A stretch of 64,000 bases of DNA from RYN-111 sp963760125 (GTDB lineage: Bacteria; Actinomycetota; Actinomycetes; Mycobacteriales; SCTD01): positions 186,001 to 250,000 of the forward strand of contig CAVXBV010000007.1 in assembly GCA_963760125.1 (NCBI GenBank), in the 5' to 3' direction. The notes under the pieces were generated by a model that was not told where the DNA came from, made no database searches, and was given only the letters and a program-made list of their open reading frames with translations. Both the position numbers and the translations under genes were made by a program. Shown in pieces: positions 16,699 through 24,555 of the stretch. How positions within the stretch are numbered: position 1 is the first letter of the stretch; each line of letters opens with the position of its first letter.

Positions 16699-18122
16699 GC
16701 GTCCACCGGCAGGGGGGCGAGCAGGGGCCAGGGGTGCGCGGCCTCGAGCTGAGCGGCCAGGCGCAGCAGCAGGGCCTCCTCACCGAAGCGGCCGATGAGC
16801 TGCGTGCCGATCGGCGTGCCGTCGGCGGCCCGGTCGAGCGGCACCGACATGGCCGGCTGGCCGCTGGCGTTCGCCAGGGACGTGAACGCCCCGCTCGGAC
16901 CGACGGCGCCCACGAAGCGGTCGAGATCATCGCCTGCGAGAAGGCCGAGCGGGGGAGCGAGGTCACCGCAGGTCGGTGTCAGCAGCACGTCGAGGTCGGT
17001 GAGCTGACGCGCGGCGGCCCGCCCGATGGCGTGCATGGTCTGCACCGCTTCGAGGTACTGCCGGGCGGTGGCCAGCCGGCCCCACTCGGCGAAGGCTGCC
17101 GTGACCGGTTCGACGTCGCCTTCCTGCTGCGCGCGGCCGAGCTGCTCGAGGCGCGCGTCGATCGACGCGGCGACGTTGGCCGTGATGATCGTTGCCTGGA
17201 CGGCGGCCAGCTGGTCGGCGGAGACCGGGAACGCCACGACCCCGACGTGGTGCCCGAGGGCCTCGAGCCGCTTCGCGGAGCGCTCGACGGCGGCCCGCAC
17301 CTCGGGATCCACCGGTGCGCCGTTCGGGGCGTCCAGGCACAGCCCGATGCGCAGCTGGCCGGGCGGGCGTCCGACCTCGTCGGCGAACGGCCGGCTGACC
17401 GGAGGTGCGGCATAGGGCTGGCCCGGCTCGGGGCCGGCCAGGACGTCCAGCGCCGCAGCGCTGTCGCGGACCGTGCGCGTCACGACGTGATGCGCCGACA
17501 GCCCTGCCCAGCCCTCCCCGCGGGCCGGGCCTGAGGGGACCCGTCCCCGCGTCGGCTTCAGGCCGAACAGGCCGCAGCGGCTCGCGGGGATCCGGATCGA
17601 GCCGCCCCCGTCCGTGGCGTGGGCAAGCGGCAGCAGCCCCGCAGCCACGGCAGCGGCCGCGCCTCCCGACGAGCCACCGGCGCTGCGATCGGTGCTCCAG
17701 GGGTTGCGGGTCGGGCCGCTGATCAGCGGCTCGGTCGTGGGGCTCAGCCCCAGCTCCGGGGTGGTCGTCCGCCCCATGACGACCAGCCCGGAGGCGATCG
17801 CCCGCCGGACCAGCTCGTCGTCGTGCTCGGCCACGATGCCGCCGAGCAGGTTGCTGCCGTTGCCGGTCGGGGTCCCGGTCCAGGCGGTCCACAGGTCCTT
17901 CAGCGCGAAGGGGACTCCGCGGAAGCAGCCGCCCGGTAGGCCGCTCGCCACAGCGGCCCGCGCGCGATCGGCATACACGCCGGTGAAAGCGCGGAGCGAG
18001 GGGTCGCGCGCCTCGACCGCGGTCAGCGCGGCGTCCAGGACCTCGTCGGCAGACACCTCACCGGTCGAGATGAGCGCTGCCAGGCCGAGCGCGTCCTGCG
18101 CGGCGTACTCCTCGAACTGCAC
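16695..18122 (-). CDS. amidase (amidase-signature family)
   Basis: The 475-residue product is an amidase-signature hydrolase, which splits amides to acid and ammonia. It shows the catalytic Lys in GVPFALKDLW, the Gly/Ser-rich signature STDRSAGGSSGGAAAA with the cis-Ser, and the nucleophile Ser in DGGGSIRIPAS. Length is normal. GTG at 18122 has GAGGGG upstream. It is the first gene of an operon of eight coupled or nearly coupled genes reaching 6879, and a palindromic operator lies 41-65 bases before it. The presence of an amide transporter-type ABC system behind it suggests that it acts on an imported amide. Confidence 0.9.
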   Translation of the reverse strand: MQFEEYAAQDALGLAALISTGEVSADEVLDAALTAVEARDPSLRAFTGVYADRARAAVASGLPGGCFRGVPFALKDLWTAWTGTPTGNGSNLLGGIVAEHDDELVRRAIASGLVVMGRTTTPELGLSPTTEPLISGPTRNPWSTDRSAGGSSGGAAAAVAAGLLPLAHATDGGGSIRIPASRCGLFGLKPTRGRVPSGPARGEGWAGLSAHHVVTRTVRDSAAALDVLAGPEPGQPYAAPPVSRPFADEVGRPPGQLRIGLCLDAPNGAPVDPEVRAAVERSAKRLEALGHHVGVVAFPVSADQLAAVQATIITANVAASIDARLEQLGRAQQEGDVEPVTAAFAEWGRLATARQYLEAVQTMHAIGRAAARQLTDLDVLLTPTCGDLAPPLGLLAGDDLDRFVGAVGPSGAFTSLANASGQPAMSVPLDRAADGTPIGTQLIGRFGEEALLLRLAAQLEAAHPWPLLAPLPVDA

Positions 18123-18162
18123 GGCTGGCCCCTCAGGTCGATTGCGAACCGGTGGCCGGACA

Positions 18163-18187
18163 TTAACGGAGGATGAGCCTTCCTAAC
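18163..18187. promoter_or_regulatory. operator copy 1 in the amidase/tetR intergenic region
   Basis: Arms TTAACGGAGG (18163-18172) and CCTTCCTAAC (18178-18187) form an imperfect palindrome matching the element at 957 and 23812 in its ACGGAGG half. On the minus strand CCTCCGTTA is followed by a weak -10-like TAATGT, which would put the site over the amidase promoter. It is also part of a 50-base segment that is repeated 158 bases downstream. Confidence 0.55.
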
Positions 18188-18212
18188 AAGCCCCAGAGTG
18201 GCTATCGTCACA

Positions 18213-18305
18213 ATGTGTTCGGGTTCGCCGCCGCTCCGGCCCTCTGGAGGTTTCCCCCGCTGCCCCTGCTGGGGGCCGGCTGGCGGGTTCTTCGTCCCCC
18301 GATGA
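18213..18305 (+). other. possible leaderless 30-codon ORF behind a duplicated promoter
   Basis: TATCGT at 18203-18208 is the counterpart of the -10 of the tetR gene in the second repeat copy. An ATG at 18213 opens a 30-codon frame with three Cys residues, and a GTG at 18215 opens an alternative 31-codon frame ending at 18310. Neither has recognisable homology. It may be a decayed gene start left by the duplication, or nothing. Confidence 0.2.
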
Positions 18306-18320
18306 GCTGACGCTCGGCAA

Positions 18321-18366
18321 ATAACGGAGGGTGAGCCTTCCTAACGGGAGAATAAGTGGTTATCGT
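18321..18366 (+). promoter_or_regulatory. operator copy 2 and leaderless promoter of tetR
   Basis: Arms ATAACGGAGG (18321-18330) and CCTTCCTAAC (18336-18345) repeat the first operator almost exactly. TATCGT (18361-18366) is a -10-like box seven bases before GTG 18374, so the tetR mRNA probably begins at or next to its start codon. The palindrome covers the -35 region, consistent with autorepression. Confidence 0.55.
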
Positions 18367-18373
18367 CACACCT

Positions 18374-19012
18374 GTGAACTCCACCTCGGTTGCTGCGCCG
18401 ACCGTGCGCCGCCCGCTGACCCGCGACCTGGTCGTGGCCGAGGCGGCCCGCCTCGTAGACCGCGACGGGGTCGACGCCGTGACGATGACCCGCCTGGCGG
18501 AGTCCCTCGAGGTCACGCTGCCGGCGCTCTACAACCACGTGCGCGGCGCGCAGGACTGCCTGCACGCCCTCGCGCTGTCCGCCCGTCGAGAGCTGCTGCG
18601 GACGCTGAGCCGCGCCGCGCGAGGACGCAGCGGGGACGACGCCGTGATCGCCGTCGCTGCGTCCTGGCGTCGCTACGCGCTGCGCCATCCCGGCCGGTAC
18701 GCCGCGACCGACCGGCACCCGGTGGCCGGCCTTCCTGACCAGGAGGCGGCCGTCGGGCGGATCGTGGCTCTGCTGCAGCAGGTCGTCGCGTCGTACGGCC
18801 TCGAAGCCGACACGGCCGAGCACGGGGCCTGGTCGCTGCGCGCTGCACTGCACGGGTTCGTCGCTCTCGAGGGCGAGCAAGGCCATCCCCGCGCGCTCCT
18901 CGTCGAGGAGTCGTTCAGCCAGCTCGTCCGACTGCTCTGCCAGGGGTTCCAGTCCCTCGCCGACGCGAGCTCTGCCCCTCCTCGGAGCCGTGGCTCCGAA
19001 CTCCCAGCGTGA
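18374..19012 (+). CDS. TetR/AcrR-family regulator with WHG-type C-terminal domain
   Basis: The product (212 residues from GTG 18374; 218 if GTG 18356 is used) has an N-terminal helix-turn-helix: VVAEAARLVDRDGVDAVTMTRLAESLEVTLPALYNHVRG. Its C-terminal half (WSLRAALHGFVALE) resembles the WHG ligand domain. GTG 18374 is preferred because the -10-like box at 18361 overlaps the upstream alternative. It stands divergent to the amidase operon with two operator copies between, and immediately before the substrate-binding protein gene. It is therefore the best candidate for the regulator of the ACGGAGG element. Confidence 0.85.
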   Translation: MNSTSVAAPTVRRPLTRDLVVAEAARLVDRDGVDAVTMTRLAESLEVTLPALYNHVRGAQDCLHALALSARRELLRTLSRAARGRSGDDAVIAVAASWRRYALRHPGRYAATDRHPVAGLPDQEAAVGRIVALLQQVVASYGLEADTAEHGAWSLRAALHGFVALEGEQGHPRALLVEESFSQLVRLLCQGFQSLADASSAPPRSRGSELPA

Positions 19013-19048
19013 TCCCCTCGTCTCACTCGTTCGACCCAGGAGCTCCTC

Positions 19049-20698
19049 GTGGATGCACTTCGCCTTCCCGTCCAGACCCGCTCGCGCAGCGTCGCCCTTT
19101 TCGTCGGGGTGGTCGTCGGTCTGCTCGTCGCTGGCCTTGCGATCCCCTTCGCGTTCGGTGAGCGGCTGACGGGCTCGTCCGCGGGGGCTCCCCCACAGGG
19201 CACCGACCCGCTGGCCGGGGTCATCCTGCCTGGGCAGGAGAACCCCGAGCCGGGCTCGACCCCGGCCCCGGGGTCTCCCACGGACGTCGGTGCGTCGGGG
19301 AGCCCGGGTGTCCCGGGTGGTCCGGGCGGAACCGGGACGACGGGAGGCACGTCGGGCGGCACCGCCAGCGGTGGGTCGACCGGGGGGAGCAGCTCCACCG
19401 GAGGCACCTCCGGTGGAGGGACGTCGAGCGGCACGAGCGGCGCGGGGACGAGCGGAGGCAGCACCAGCGATGGCGGCTCCAGCGGGAGAGGCGCGCCGTT
19501 GACGGCGACCGACCGCGGCGTCACCGCCACCACCGTCAAGGTGGGCTTCACCGCACTGGACACCGGCGGGGCCGACCGCGTCGGCGTCGGCATCGGGCTG
19601 AGCGTGGAGCAGCAGCGGGCCGCGTGGGAGGCCTTCTCGGCCGACATCAACGCCCGCGGCGGGCTGCACGGCCGCAAGATCGTCCCGGTCGTCGTGAAGT
19701 ACGACCCGCTCGACGAGAACAGCCAGCGCGACGCCTGCCTGCAGTTGACGCAGAACGAGAAGGTCTTCGCCGTCGTCGGCGGCTTCAACTTCCCCTCAGC
19801 GGTCTCCTGCGTGACCCGCGAGAACACCACGCCGCTGTTCAGCGGCTACCCCTCCACCACCGACGAGATCTTCGCGACGTCCGGGGGCCGGTTCGTGACG
19901 CTGTACCCGAAGGCGTCCCGGATGATGGCGCTCACCGTGGCCGCGCTCGACCAGGCCGGCAAGCTCAAGGGCCGCACGATCGGCATCCTCAACCAGATGG
20001 CGAACGACCCCGGTGCCAAGACCTCGTCCGCGCTCCAGGCGGCGATCGAGGCGCGGGGCTACAAGGTGAAGCGCCGCGCTGACCTGTCGGCCGACACCGG
20101 CACCAGCTCTTCTCAGGTGCCGGTCACGGTCAACCAGTTCCAGGCCGACGGGATCAACACCGTGTTCGTGCTCGCCGGCGTGCTGACCGCGACGCAGTTC
20201 GTCAACCAGGCCGACGGGCAGGGCTACCACCCGGCGTTCCACCTCACGGACTGGGCCAACAACAACAGCGACTTCACCGTGCAGAACATGCCGCGGTCGT
20301 TCGAGGGCAACCTGGCGACCACGTTCATCCGTGGCAACGGCAACAAGACGCAGTTCGACAAGACGCCCCAGCCGGCAGCGCAGGCGTGCCGCAAGGCCTA
20401 CGACCAGTACAGCGGTCGGAAGCTCGCCGCACCCGGGACGGCGGAGTACGGCGCGACCACGCAGAACTGCGACAGCATCCTGGTGTTCGAGAAGGCCGCC
20501 AAGGCCGCCGGTCCGCAGCTCACGCGCTCGTCCGTGACCCAGGTCGTGCCGAAGCTCGGCAGCTTCCCGGTCGCCAACTGGGGCGGTGGATCCTTCCGGG
20601 ACGGCAAGTACGACTTCTCCGAGCTGATCCGGTTCCAGGTGTTCCGGTCCGCGTGCTCGTGCTGGGACCTCGCCGGCCCCTTCTTCAACCCTCGTTGA
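19049..20698 (+). CDS. membrane-anchored LivK-like substrate-binding protein with Gly/Ser/Thr linker
   Basis: The 549-residue product has a transmembrane helix (about 15-37) with no lipobox, a 100-residue Gly/Ser/Thr-rich linker (about 60-150), then a type I periplasmic-binding domain of the leucine-binding kind. Examples are VKVGFTALDTGG, AFSADINARGGLHGRKI, VFAVVGGFNFPSAVSCVTREN and VFVLAGVLTATQFVNQADGQGY. It should capture the ligand for the LivHMG/LivF system encoded on the other strand. Actinobacterial binding proteins are usually lipoproteins, so a helix anchor with long tether is unusual. AGGAG lies before GTG 19049. The 3' end overlaps the convergent tetR gene by 14 bases. Confidence 0.85.
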   Translation: MDALRLPVQTRSRSVALFVGVVVGLLVAGLAIPFAFGERLTGSSAGAPPQGTDPLAGVILPGQENPEPGSTPAPGSPTDVGASGSPGVPGGPGGTGTTGGTSGGTASGGSTGGSSSTGGTSGGGTSSGTSGAGTSGGSTSDGGSSGRGAPLTATDRGVTATTVKVGFTALDTGGADRVGVGIGLSVEQQRAAWEAFSADINARGGLHGRKIVPVVVKYDPLDENSQRDACLQLTQNEKVFAVVGGFNFPSAVSCVTRENTTPLFSGYPSTTDEIFATSGGRFVTLYPKASRMMALTVAALDQAGKLKGRTIGILNQMANDPGAKTSSALQAAIEARGYKVKRRADLSADTGTSSSQVPVTVNQFQADGINTVFVLAGVLTATQFVNQADGQGYHPAFHLTDWANNNSDFTVQNMPRSFEGNLATTFIRGNGNKTQFDKTPQPAAQACRKAYDQYSGRKLAAPGTAEYGATTQNCDSILVFEKAAKAAGPQLTRSSVTQVVPKLGSFPVANWGGGSFRDGKYDFSELIRFQVFRSACSCWDLAGPFFNPR

Positions 20699-21281
20699 GC
20701 AAGCGGCCCACGACCTGGCTCACGAACTCCTCGTCGGTGGTGCTGCGCAGCCCCTCCACGGACGTCATGAGCACATGGCTGAGCGTGGAGCCGACCAGCA
20801 CCTGGACGGCCGCGCCGACGGTGATCCCCTCCACCAGGTCCTGGCGGCGGTGCGCGCGCTGGAAGACCTGGCGGATCTCCCGCGAGCGGGGGCTCGTCAC
20901 CATGAGCTCGAACTGCTCGGCCAGCTCGGGGTGCGAGCGCGCGTCGAGCACGAGGCGCAGCCCCACGATTCCGCTCGGCCCGCGGTACAGCCCCATGAGC
21001 AGGTGGCCCAGCTGGTGCAGGTCCTCGCGGCTCGATCCGCTGTCCAGGGGCGGCAGCGGGAGCTCCGCGTCGGCCACCGCCCGGGCCAGCAAATCTGCCT
21101 TGCTCGACCAGCGCCGGTAGATGGCGGCCTGACCGACGTTCGCCACGCGGCTCACCGCTTCGAGGGAGAAGCCGTGCCAACCGCGCTCGGAGTAGACCTC
21201 GAGAGCGGCGGCGTAGACCCTCGGCTCGATCTCGGGATCACGCGGTCGGCCCCGTGGTTTGGGTTCGGTGCTCGCGGTCAT
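20685..21281 (-). CDS. TetR/AcrR-family regulator
   Basis: The 198-residue product has an N-terminal DNA-binding domain (RVYAAALEVYSERGWHGFSLEAVSRVANVGQAAIYRRWSSKADLL) and a TetR_C-type ligand domain. ATG at 21281 is chosen because it begins just before the helix-turn-helix; the frame continues upstream into the divergent SDR gene. Its promoter reads TCGACA (21333-21338), a 17-base spacer and TAGGCT (21310-21315) on the minus strand, and the shared CCTCCGTAA element sits in the spacer. It may regulate itself, the SDR and possibly the whole element-bearing set. Confidence 0.85.
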   Translation of the reverse strand: MTASTEPKPRGRPRDPEIEPRVYAAALEVYSERGWHGFSLEAVSRVANVGQAAIYRRWSSKADLLARAVADAELPLPPLDSGSSREDLHQLGHLLMGLYRGPSGIVGLRLVLDARSHPELAEQFELMVTSPRSREIRQVFQRAHRRQDLVEGITVGAAVQVLVGSTLSHVLMTSVEGLRSTTDEEFVSQVVGRLLNEG

Positions 21282-21309
21282 GGCGGCAGCCTTCCACGTC
21301 GGGGGCTCC

Positions 21310-21342
21310 AGCCTATTTACGGAGGGCTTCCCTGTCGATAAT
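21310..21342. promoter_or_regulatory. divergent promoters of tetR and SDR with the ACGGAGG element
   Basis: On the minus strand TCGACA (21333-21338) and TAGGCT (21310-21315) are 17 bases apart. On the plus strand GATAAT (21337-21342) is eight bases before the SDR ATG at 21351, so that mRNA is probably leaderless. TTTACGGAGG (21316-21325) is a good match to one arm of the repeated element; the second arm is weak. One bound repressor could close both promoters. Confidence 0.6.
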
Positions 21343-21350
21343 GTTGGCGC

Positions 21351-22136
21351 ATGGGGACCTATGCGATCAGTGGTGCGGCATCGGGCATCGGAGCGGCGAC
21401 CACCGCGCTCCTGCGAGCCGAGGGCCACGACGTCCTCGGGATCGACCTGCGCGACGCCGAGGTGGTCGCCGACCTGGCCACGGTCGAGGGACGCGCCCAC
21501 GCGGTGACCGCCATCGGCGAGGCGAGCGGCGGCCGGCTCGACGGCCTGGCGCTGTTCGCCGGTGTCGGGGGAGCGACCGGTCGGCCGGCGTCGCTGCTGG
21601 TGTCCCTCAACTACTTCGGCTCCGTGCGGCTGCTCGAAGGGCTCCGGCCGCTGCTGTCCGAGGGTGGCAGCGCCGTGGCCGTGAGCTCGGTGGCCACCAC
21701 GATCCAACCGGGGTGGAGCCAGGACCTGGCCGACGCCTGCCTGTCCGACGACGAGGCGAAGGCGTGCGACGTCGCCCTGCTGGCCGACTCCCAGACGGCC
21801 TACCCCGCGACGAAGGTCGCGCTGGCCCGATGGGTACGCCGCCAGGCCCCGTCCGCGGCGTGGGCGGGCGCGGGGGTCCGGCTCAATGCCGTCGCCCCCG
21901 GGCTCGTCGAGACGCCCTTCGTCGAGGAGACCCGGCAGGACCCGGTGCTCGGGAGTCAGATCGGCGCCTTCCCGCTCCCGTTGGGGCGCGGTGGGCGCGC
22001 GGAGGAGGTCGCGGAGGTTGTCGCGTTCCTGCTCAGCCCTCGCTCGAGCCTGCTGGTGGGGACGTTCCTGCTGTGCGACGGCGGCAGCGAGGCCCTGCTC
22101 AGGCCGGACGCCTGGCCAGCGCGTTGGGAGCTGTGA
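21351..22136 (+). CDS. short-chain dehydrogenase/reductase
   Basis: The 261-residue product is an NAD(P)-dependent SDR. It has the cofactor loop SGAASGIGAA at residues 7-16, the acidic residue after the second strand (GIDLRDAE, pointing to NAD), VSSVATT and the catalytic Tyr/Lys in AYPATKVALARW, and the C-terminal NAVAPGLVETPF. It resembles short 3-alpha-hydroxysteroid-type enzymes, but the substrate is not known. It is divergent from a tetR gene and convergent with the acyl-CoA synthetase gene. Confidence 0.85.
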   Translation: MGTYAISGAASGIGAATTALLRAEGHDVLGIDLRDAEVVADLATVEGRAHAVTAIGEASGGRLDGLALFAGVGGATGRPASLLVSLNYFGSVRLLEGLRPLLSEGGSAVAVSSVATTIQPGWSQDLADACLSDDEAKACDVALLADSQTAYPATKVALARWVRRQAPSAAWAGAGVRLNAVAPGLVETPFVEETRQDPVLGSQIGAFPLPLGRGGRAEEVAEVVAFLLSPRSSLLVGTFLLCDGGSEALLRPDAWPARWEL

Positions 22137-22143
22137 GCCGCCG

Positions 22144-23775
22144 TCAGGTGCTGACCTGGCTGCGCACGACTTTGCCCGTGGCGTTGCGGGGAAGCGGCTC
22201 GGTGGTGAGTCGCCAGCGGCTGGGGACCTTGTAGTAGGCCAGCTGCTCGCGGCAGTGCTCCTGCAGCGCCTCGACCTGCACCCCGTCGTCGACGACGACC
22301 ACGGCGGCCACCTCCTGGCCGAGGTCGTCGTGCGGCGTACCGAGCACGACCACCTCGCGGACCCCCGGGTGCTCGGCCAGCACGCCCTCGACCTCCGCCG
22401 GGTAGACGTTCTCCCCGCCTCGCAGGATGAGATCCGATCGCCGGGTGGTCAGCTGCAACCGACCGTCGCGCAGCACGCCGATGTCGCCGGTCCTCAGCCA
22501 CCGCTCGGGGTCGATCGCCTGCGCGGTGGCCTTCTCGTCGCCGTAGTAGCCGAGCATCACGAAGGGGCTGCGCAAGCACACCTCTCCCTCCACGCCGTCG
22601 GGGACGGGCGAGTCGAGGGCGTCGCGCACCTGGAGCTCGACGGTGACGATCGGTCGCCCGACGCTGTCTGCCACGACCGCGAGATCCAGCGGCGTCGCCA
22701 CGGTCGCCGCGGTCGAGTGCTCGGTCAGCCCGTAGCTGTCGGCCAGGTTGTGCTCGGCGAACGGCAGCGCCTTGCGCAGTCGTTCCTTGAAGGCCGGCGA
22801 CGACGGCGCCGATGCCAGGGCGAACCCGCGGAGCGATGACAGGTCGTACGGCGTCAGGTCGGGGTGCTCGAGCAGCCGGTTGGCCATCGTGGGGACCGCT
22901 CCCCAGTGCGTGACGCGCGCGGACTCGACCAGGCGCAGCACCCGATCCACGTCGAAGGCGCCTTGGTGCAGGACCACGGTGGAGCCGGTGGCCAGCCGGG
23001 GGACGACCAGGTTGTGCAGGCTGGCGACGTGGAACAGGGGGAGCACCATGAGGTAGCGCTTGTCCCGCGGGTCCAGGGGGTCCCCGAACGCGGCGCCGAG
23101 CGCGTCGTTGTAGCGGTGGTAGTCGACGACGGCGAGCAGGTTGCGGTGCGAGTGGACGACGCCCTTGGCCCGCCCGGACGTCCCGCTGGTGAACAGCACC
23201 ACCGCGGGGTCGTCCTCGCCGACCGCGACCTCGGGGAGGTCCACTCCGAGTCGGCCGGCCAGGCGGGGGAGGTCGTCCTCCGCGCTGAGCACCGGGACGT
23301 CGTGCGCGGCGAACACCGCCTGTCGCTTCGCGTCGGCGACCACGAGGGAGGGAGTGACGAGGTCCATCGCGTGCTGCACCTCACGCGGCGACCACCAGGC
23401 GTTGAAGCCCACGGCCACCGCCCCGAGGCTCACGGTCGCCCAGAAGGCGAGGACCCACTCGACCGAGTTGGCCGAGGCGATCACGACGCGGTCGCCACGG
23501 GTGATCCCGTGCTCGTCGCGGAACGCCGCGGCCAGGGAGGCCACCTGCGCCGCGTGGTCGGCAAAGGACAGCGCCGACGCGTCGGTGAGGACGTAGGGCC
23601 GGTCGCCGTGGTCGGTCGAGGCGCGCAACAGCTCGCCGAGGCTGCGGTTGCGGTGGCGGAACACCAGCAGGTCCGCGCCCAGCACGTTCTCCTGCACCAG
23701 CTCGAGGGGCTGGCCGGGTGCGGTCAGCGTGCTCGCCACCTGATCGGCAGCCTGTTGCATCTCGATCAGGTCCAT
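22144..23775 (-). CDS. acyl-CoA synthetase (AMP-forming)
   Basis: The 543-residue product activates a carboxylic acid to its CoA thioester through an acyl-adenylate. Motifs are the P-loop VLFTSGTSGRAKGVVHSH, the YGLTEHSTA segment, the LRTGDIGVLRDGRLQL hinge, RRSDLILRGGENVYPAEVE and the C-terminal catalytic Lys in LPRNATGKVVRS. ATG at 23775 follows CAGGAGCG and gives the normal length; the open frame upstream runs through the operator. The operator at 23812 is the best copy of the repeated element. The enzyme could feed the acid released by the amidase into beta-oxidation, which is inference. Confidence 0.9.
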   Translation of the reverse strand: MDLIEMQQAADQVASTLTAPGQPLELVQENVLGADLLVFRHRNRSLGELLRASTDHGDRPYVLTDASALSFADHAAQVASLAAAFRDEHGITRGDRVVIASANSVEWVLAFWATVSLGAVAVGFNAWWSPREVQHAMDLVTPSLVVADAKRQAVFAAHDVPVLSAEDDLPRLAGRLGVDLPEVAVGEDDPAVVLFTSGTSGRAKGVVHSHRNLLAVVDYHRYNDALGAAFGDPLDPRDKRYLMVLPLFHVASLHNLVVPRLATGSTVVLHQGAFDVDRVLRLVESARVTHWGAVPTMANRLLEHPDLTPYDLSSLRGFALASAPSSPAFKERLRKALPFAEHNLADSYGLTEHSTAATVATPLDLAVVADSVGRPIVTVELQVRDALDSPVPDGVEGEVCLRSPFVMLGYYGDEKATAQAIDPERWLRTGDIGVLRDGRLQLTTRRSDLILRGGENVYPAEVEGVLAEHPGVREVVVLGTPHDDLGQEVAAVVVVDDGVQVEALQEHCREQLAYYKVPSRWRLTTEPLPRNATGKVVRSQVST

Positions 23776-23806
23776 CGTCGCTCCTGGGGGTTGGGCGGTC
23801 AGGGCG

Positions 23807-23836
23807 AGACTATTACGGAGGTAAGACCTCCGCAAT
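23807..23836 (-). promoter_or_regulatory. best-conserved palindromic operator, acyl-CoA synthetase promoter
   Basis: Arms ATTACGGAGGT (23812-23822) and ACCTCCGCAAT (23826-23836) match at ten of eleven positions around a three-base centre. Read on the minus strand, TTGCGG, 17 bases and TAGTCT form the promoter, the same layout as at 958-986. The site lies 37 to 61 bases before the start codon, where a repressor would block RNA polymerase. Confidence 0.7.
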
Positions 23837-23871
23837 CACCGCTCGCGCGGAGGCGGGCAGGTCCCCGGGCG

Positions 23872-24555
23872 TCAGGTCAGGGTGCGAAGATGATCGGCGA
23901 ACCCACCCGTCGTCCGGCTCTCGCGGCGGGCACTGGTGACGACGGGGATCCGGTCGGTGGCCAGCAGCCGGCGGGCTCGGCCACGGAAGGCGTCGACCAG
24001 CGCGTGGTCCTCGGCGAGAGCCAGGGGAGGGATCCCGCCGGCGTCCAGGTACGCCGCAGCGCAGAAGCCGAGGTTGGCTCCGTGCACGTGCGTGTGCCCG
24101 TCGCCGGGCACGCCGTACGTCTGCCCGAAGCGACGGCGAGCAGTCGCCGGCTGCTCCGACCAGTCCTCCACGCGCACCGTCCCGGCGACGAGATCCACTC
24201 CCTGTCGGGCGAACACCAGCTGCTGGAACAACCAGTCCGGCGGCACCTCGGTGTCGGCATCGGTCGTCGCGAGCCACACCTGATCGGCGGGTCGACCGGC
24301 CTCCCGCCGGAGGACCTCGGTGAAGCCGGCGGCGCGCGCTACCCCCACGTTGCGCGAGCGGACCTCCAGAGCGCCCGGTGCCAGGACGCCGCTGTCGTCC
24401 GAGCAGTCGTCCAGGACGGGAACGACGTGCACCGCGAGGTCCCGCAACGCCGGATGAGAAGCGGCGCGGCGCAGCGAGCGGAGAGCGGCAGGAAGCAGGG
24501 CCTGCTCGTTGTGAGCGGGAACGACGATGCCCACCGCGCGGACGCGGGGCGTCAC
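23872..24555 (-). CDS. glycosyltransferase family 2
   Basis: The 227-residue product is a GT-A fold transferase: VGIVVPAHNEQALLPAALRSL, the nucleotide-binding VVPVLDDCSDDSG, and ATTDADTEVPPDWL carrying the DxD-like metal site. No transmembrane helix is seen. It would move a sugar from a nucleotide donor to an unknown acceptor. Its ATG overlaps the methyltransferase stop by four bases. It is the last gene of the four-gene coupled cassette, which may be transcribed from upstream of 26802. Confidence 0.85.
   Translation of the reverse strand: MTPRVRAVGIVVPAHNEQALLPAALRSLRRAASHPALRDLAVHVVPVLDDCSDDSGVLAPGALEVRSRNVGVARAAGFTEVLRREAGRPADQVWLATTDADTEVPPDWLFQQLVFARQGVDLVAGTVRVEDWSEQPATARRRFGQTYGVPGDGHTHVHGANLGFCAAAYLDAGGIPPLALAEDHALVDAFRGRARRLLATDRIPVVTSARRESRTTGGFADHLRTLT

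Larger units (their letters stand above)
18163..18370 (+). repeat. 50-bp direct repeat of a promoter/operator, 158 bp apart
   Basis: Bases 18163-18212 and 18321-18370 share the operator (24 of 25 bases from position 2 of each onward differ at only one place) and the block GTGG-TATCGTCACA. The middle 158-base offset segment between copies shows no other gene-like feature than the short ORF listed. A local duplication of the tetR control region is the simplest reading. Confidence 0.6.

Noticed and set aside
13598..16966. Extension of the MFS-LivF gene to 16966
   Set aside because: It runs antiphase through the EamA and amidase genes; ATG 15805 with its overlap is better.
18356..18373. Upstream GTG start of the first tetR
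   Set aside because: It would place six codons inside the -10 box shared by the two repeat copies; GTG 18374 fits a leaderless start.
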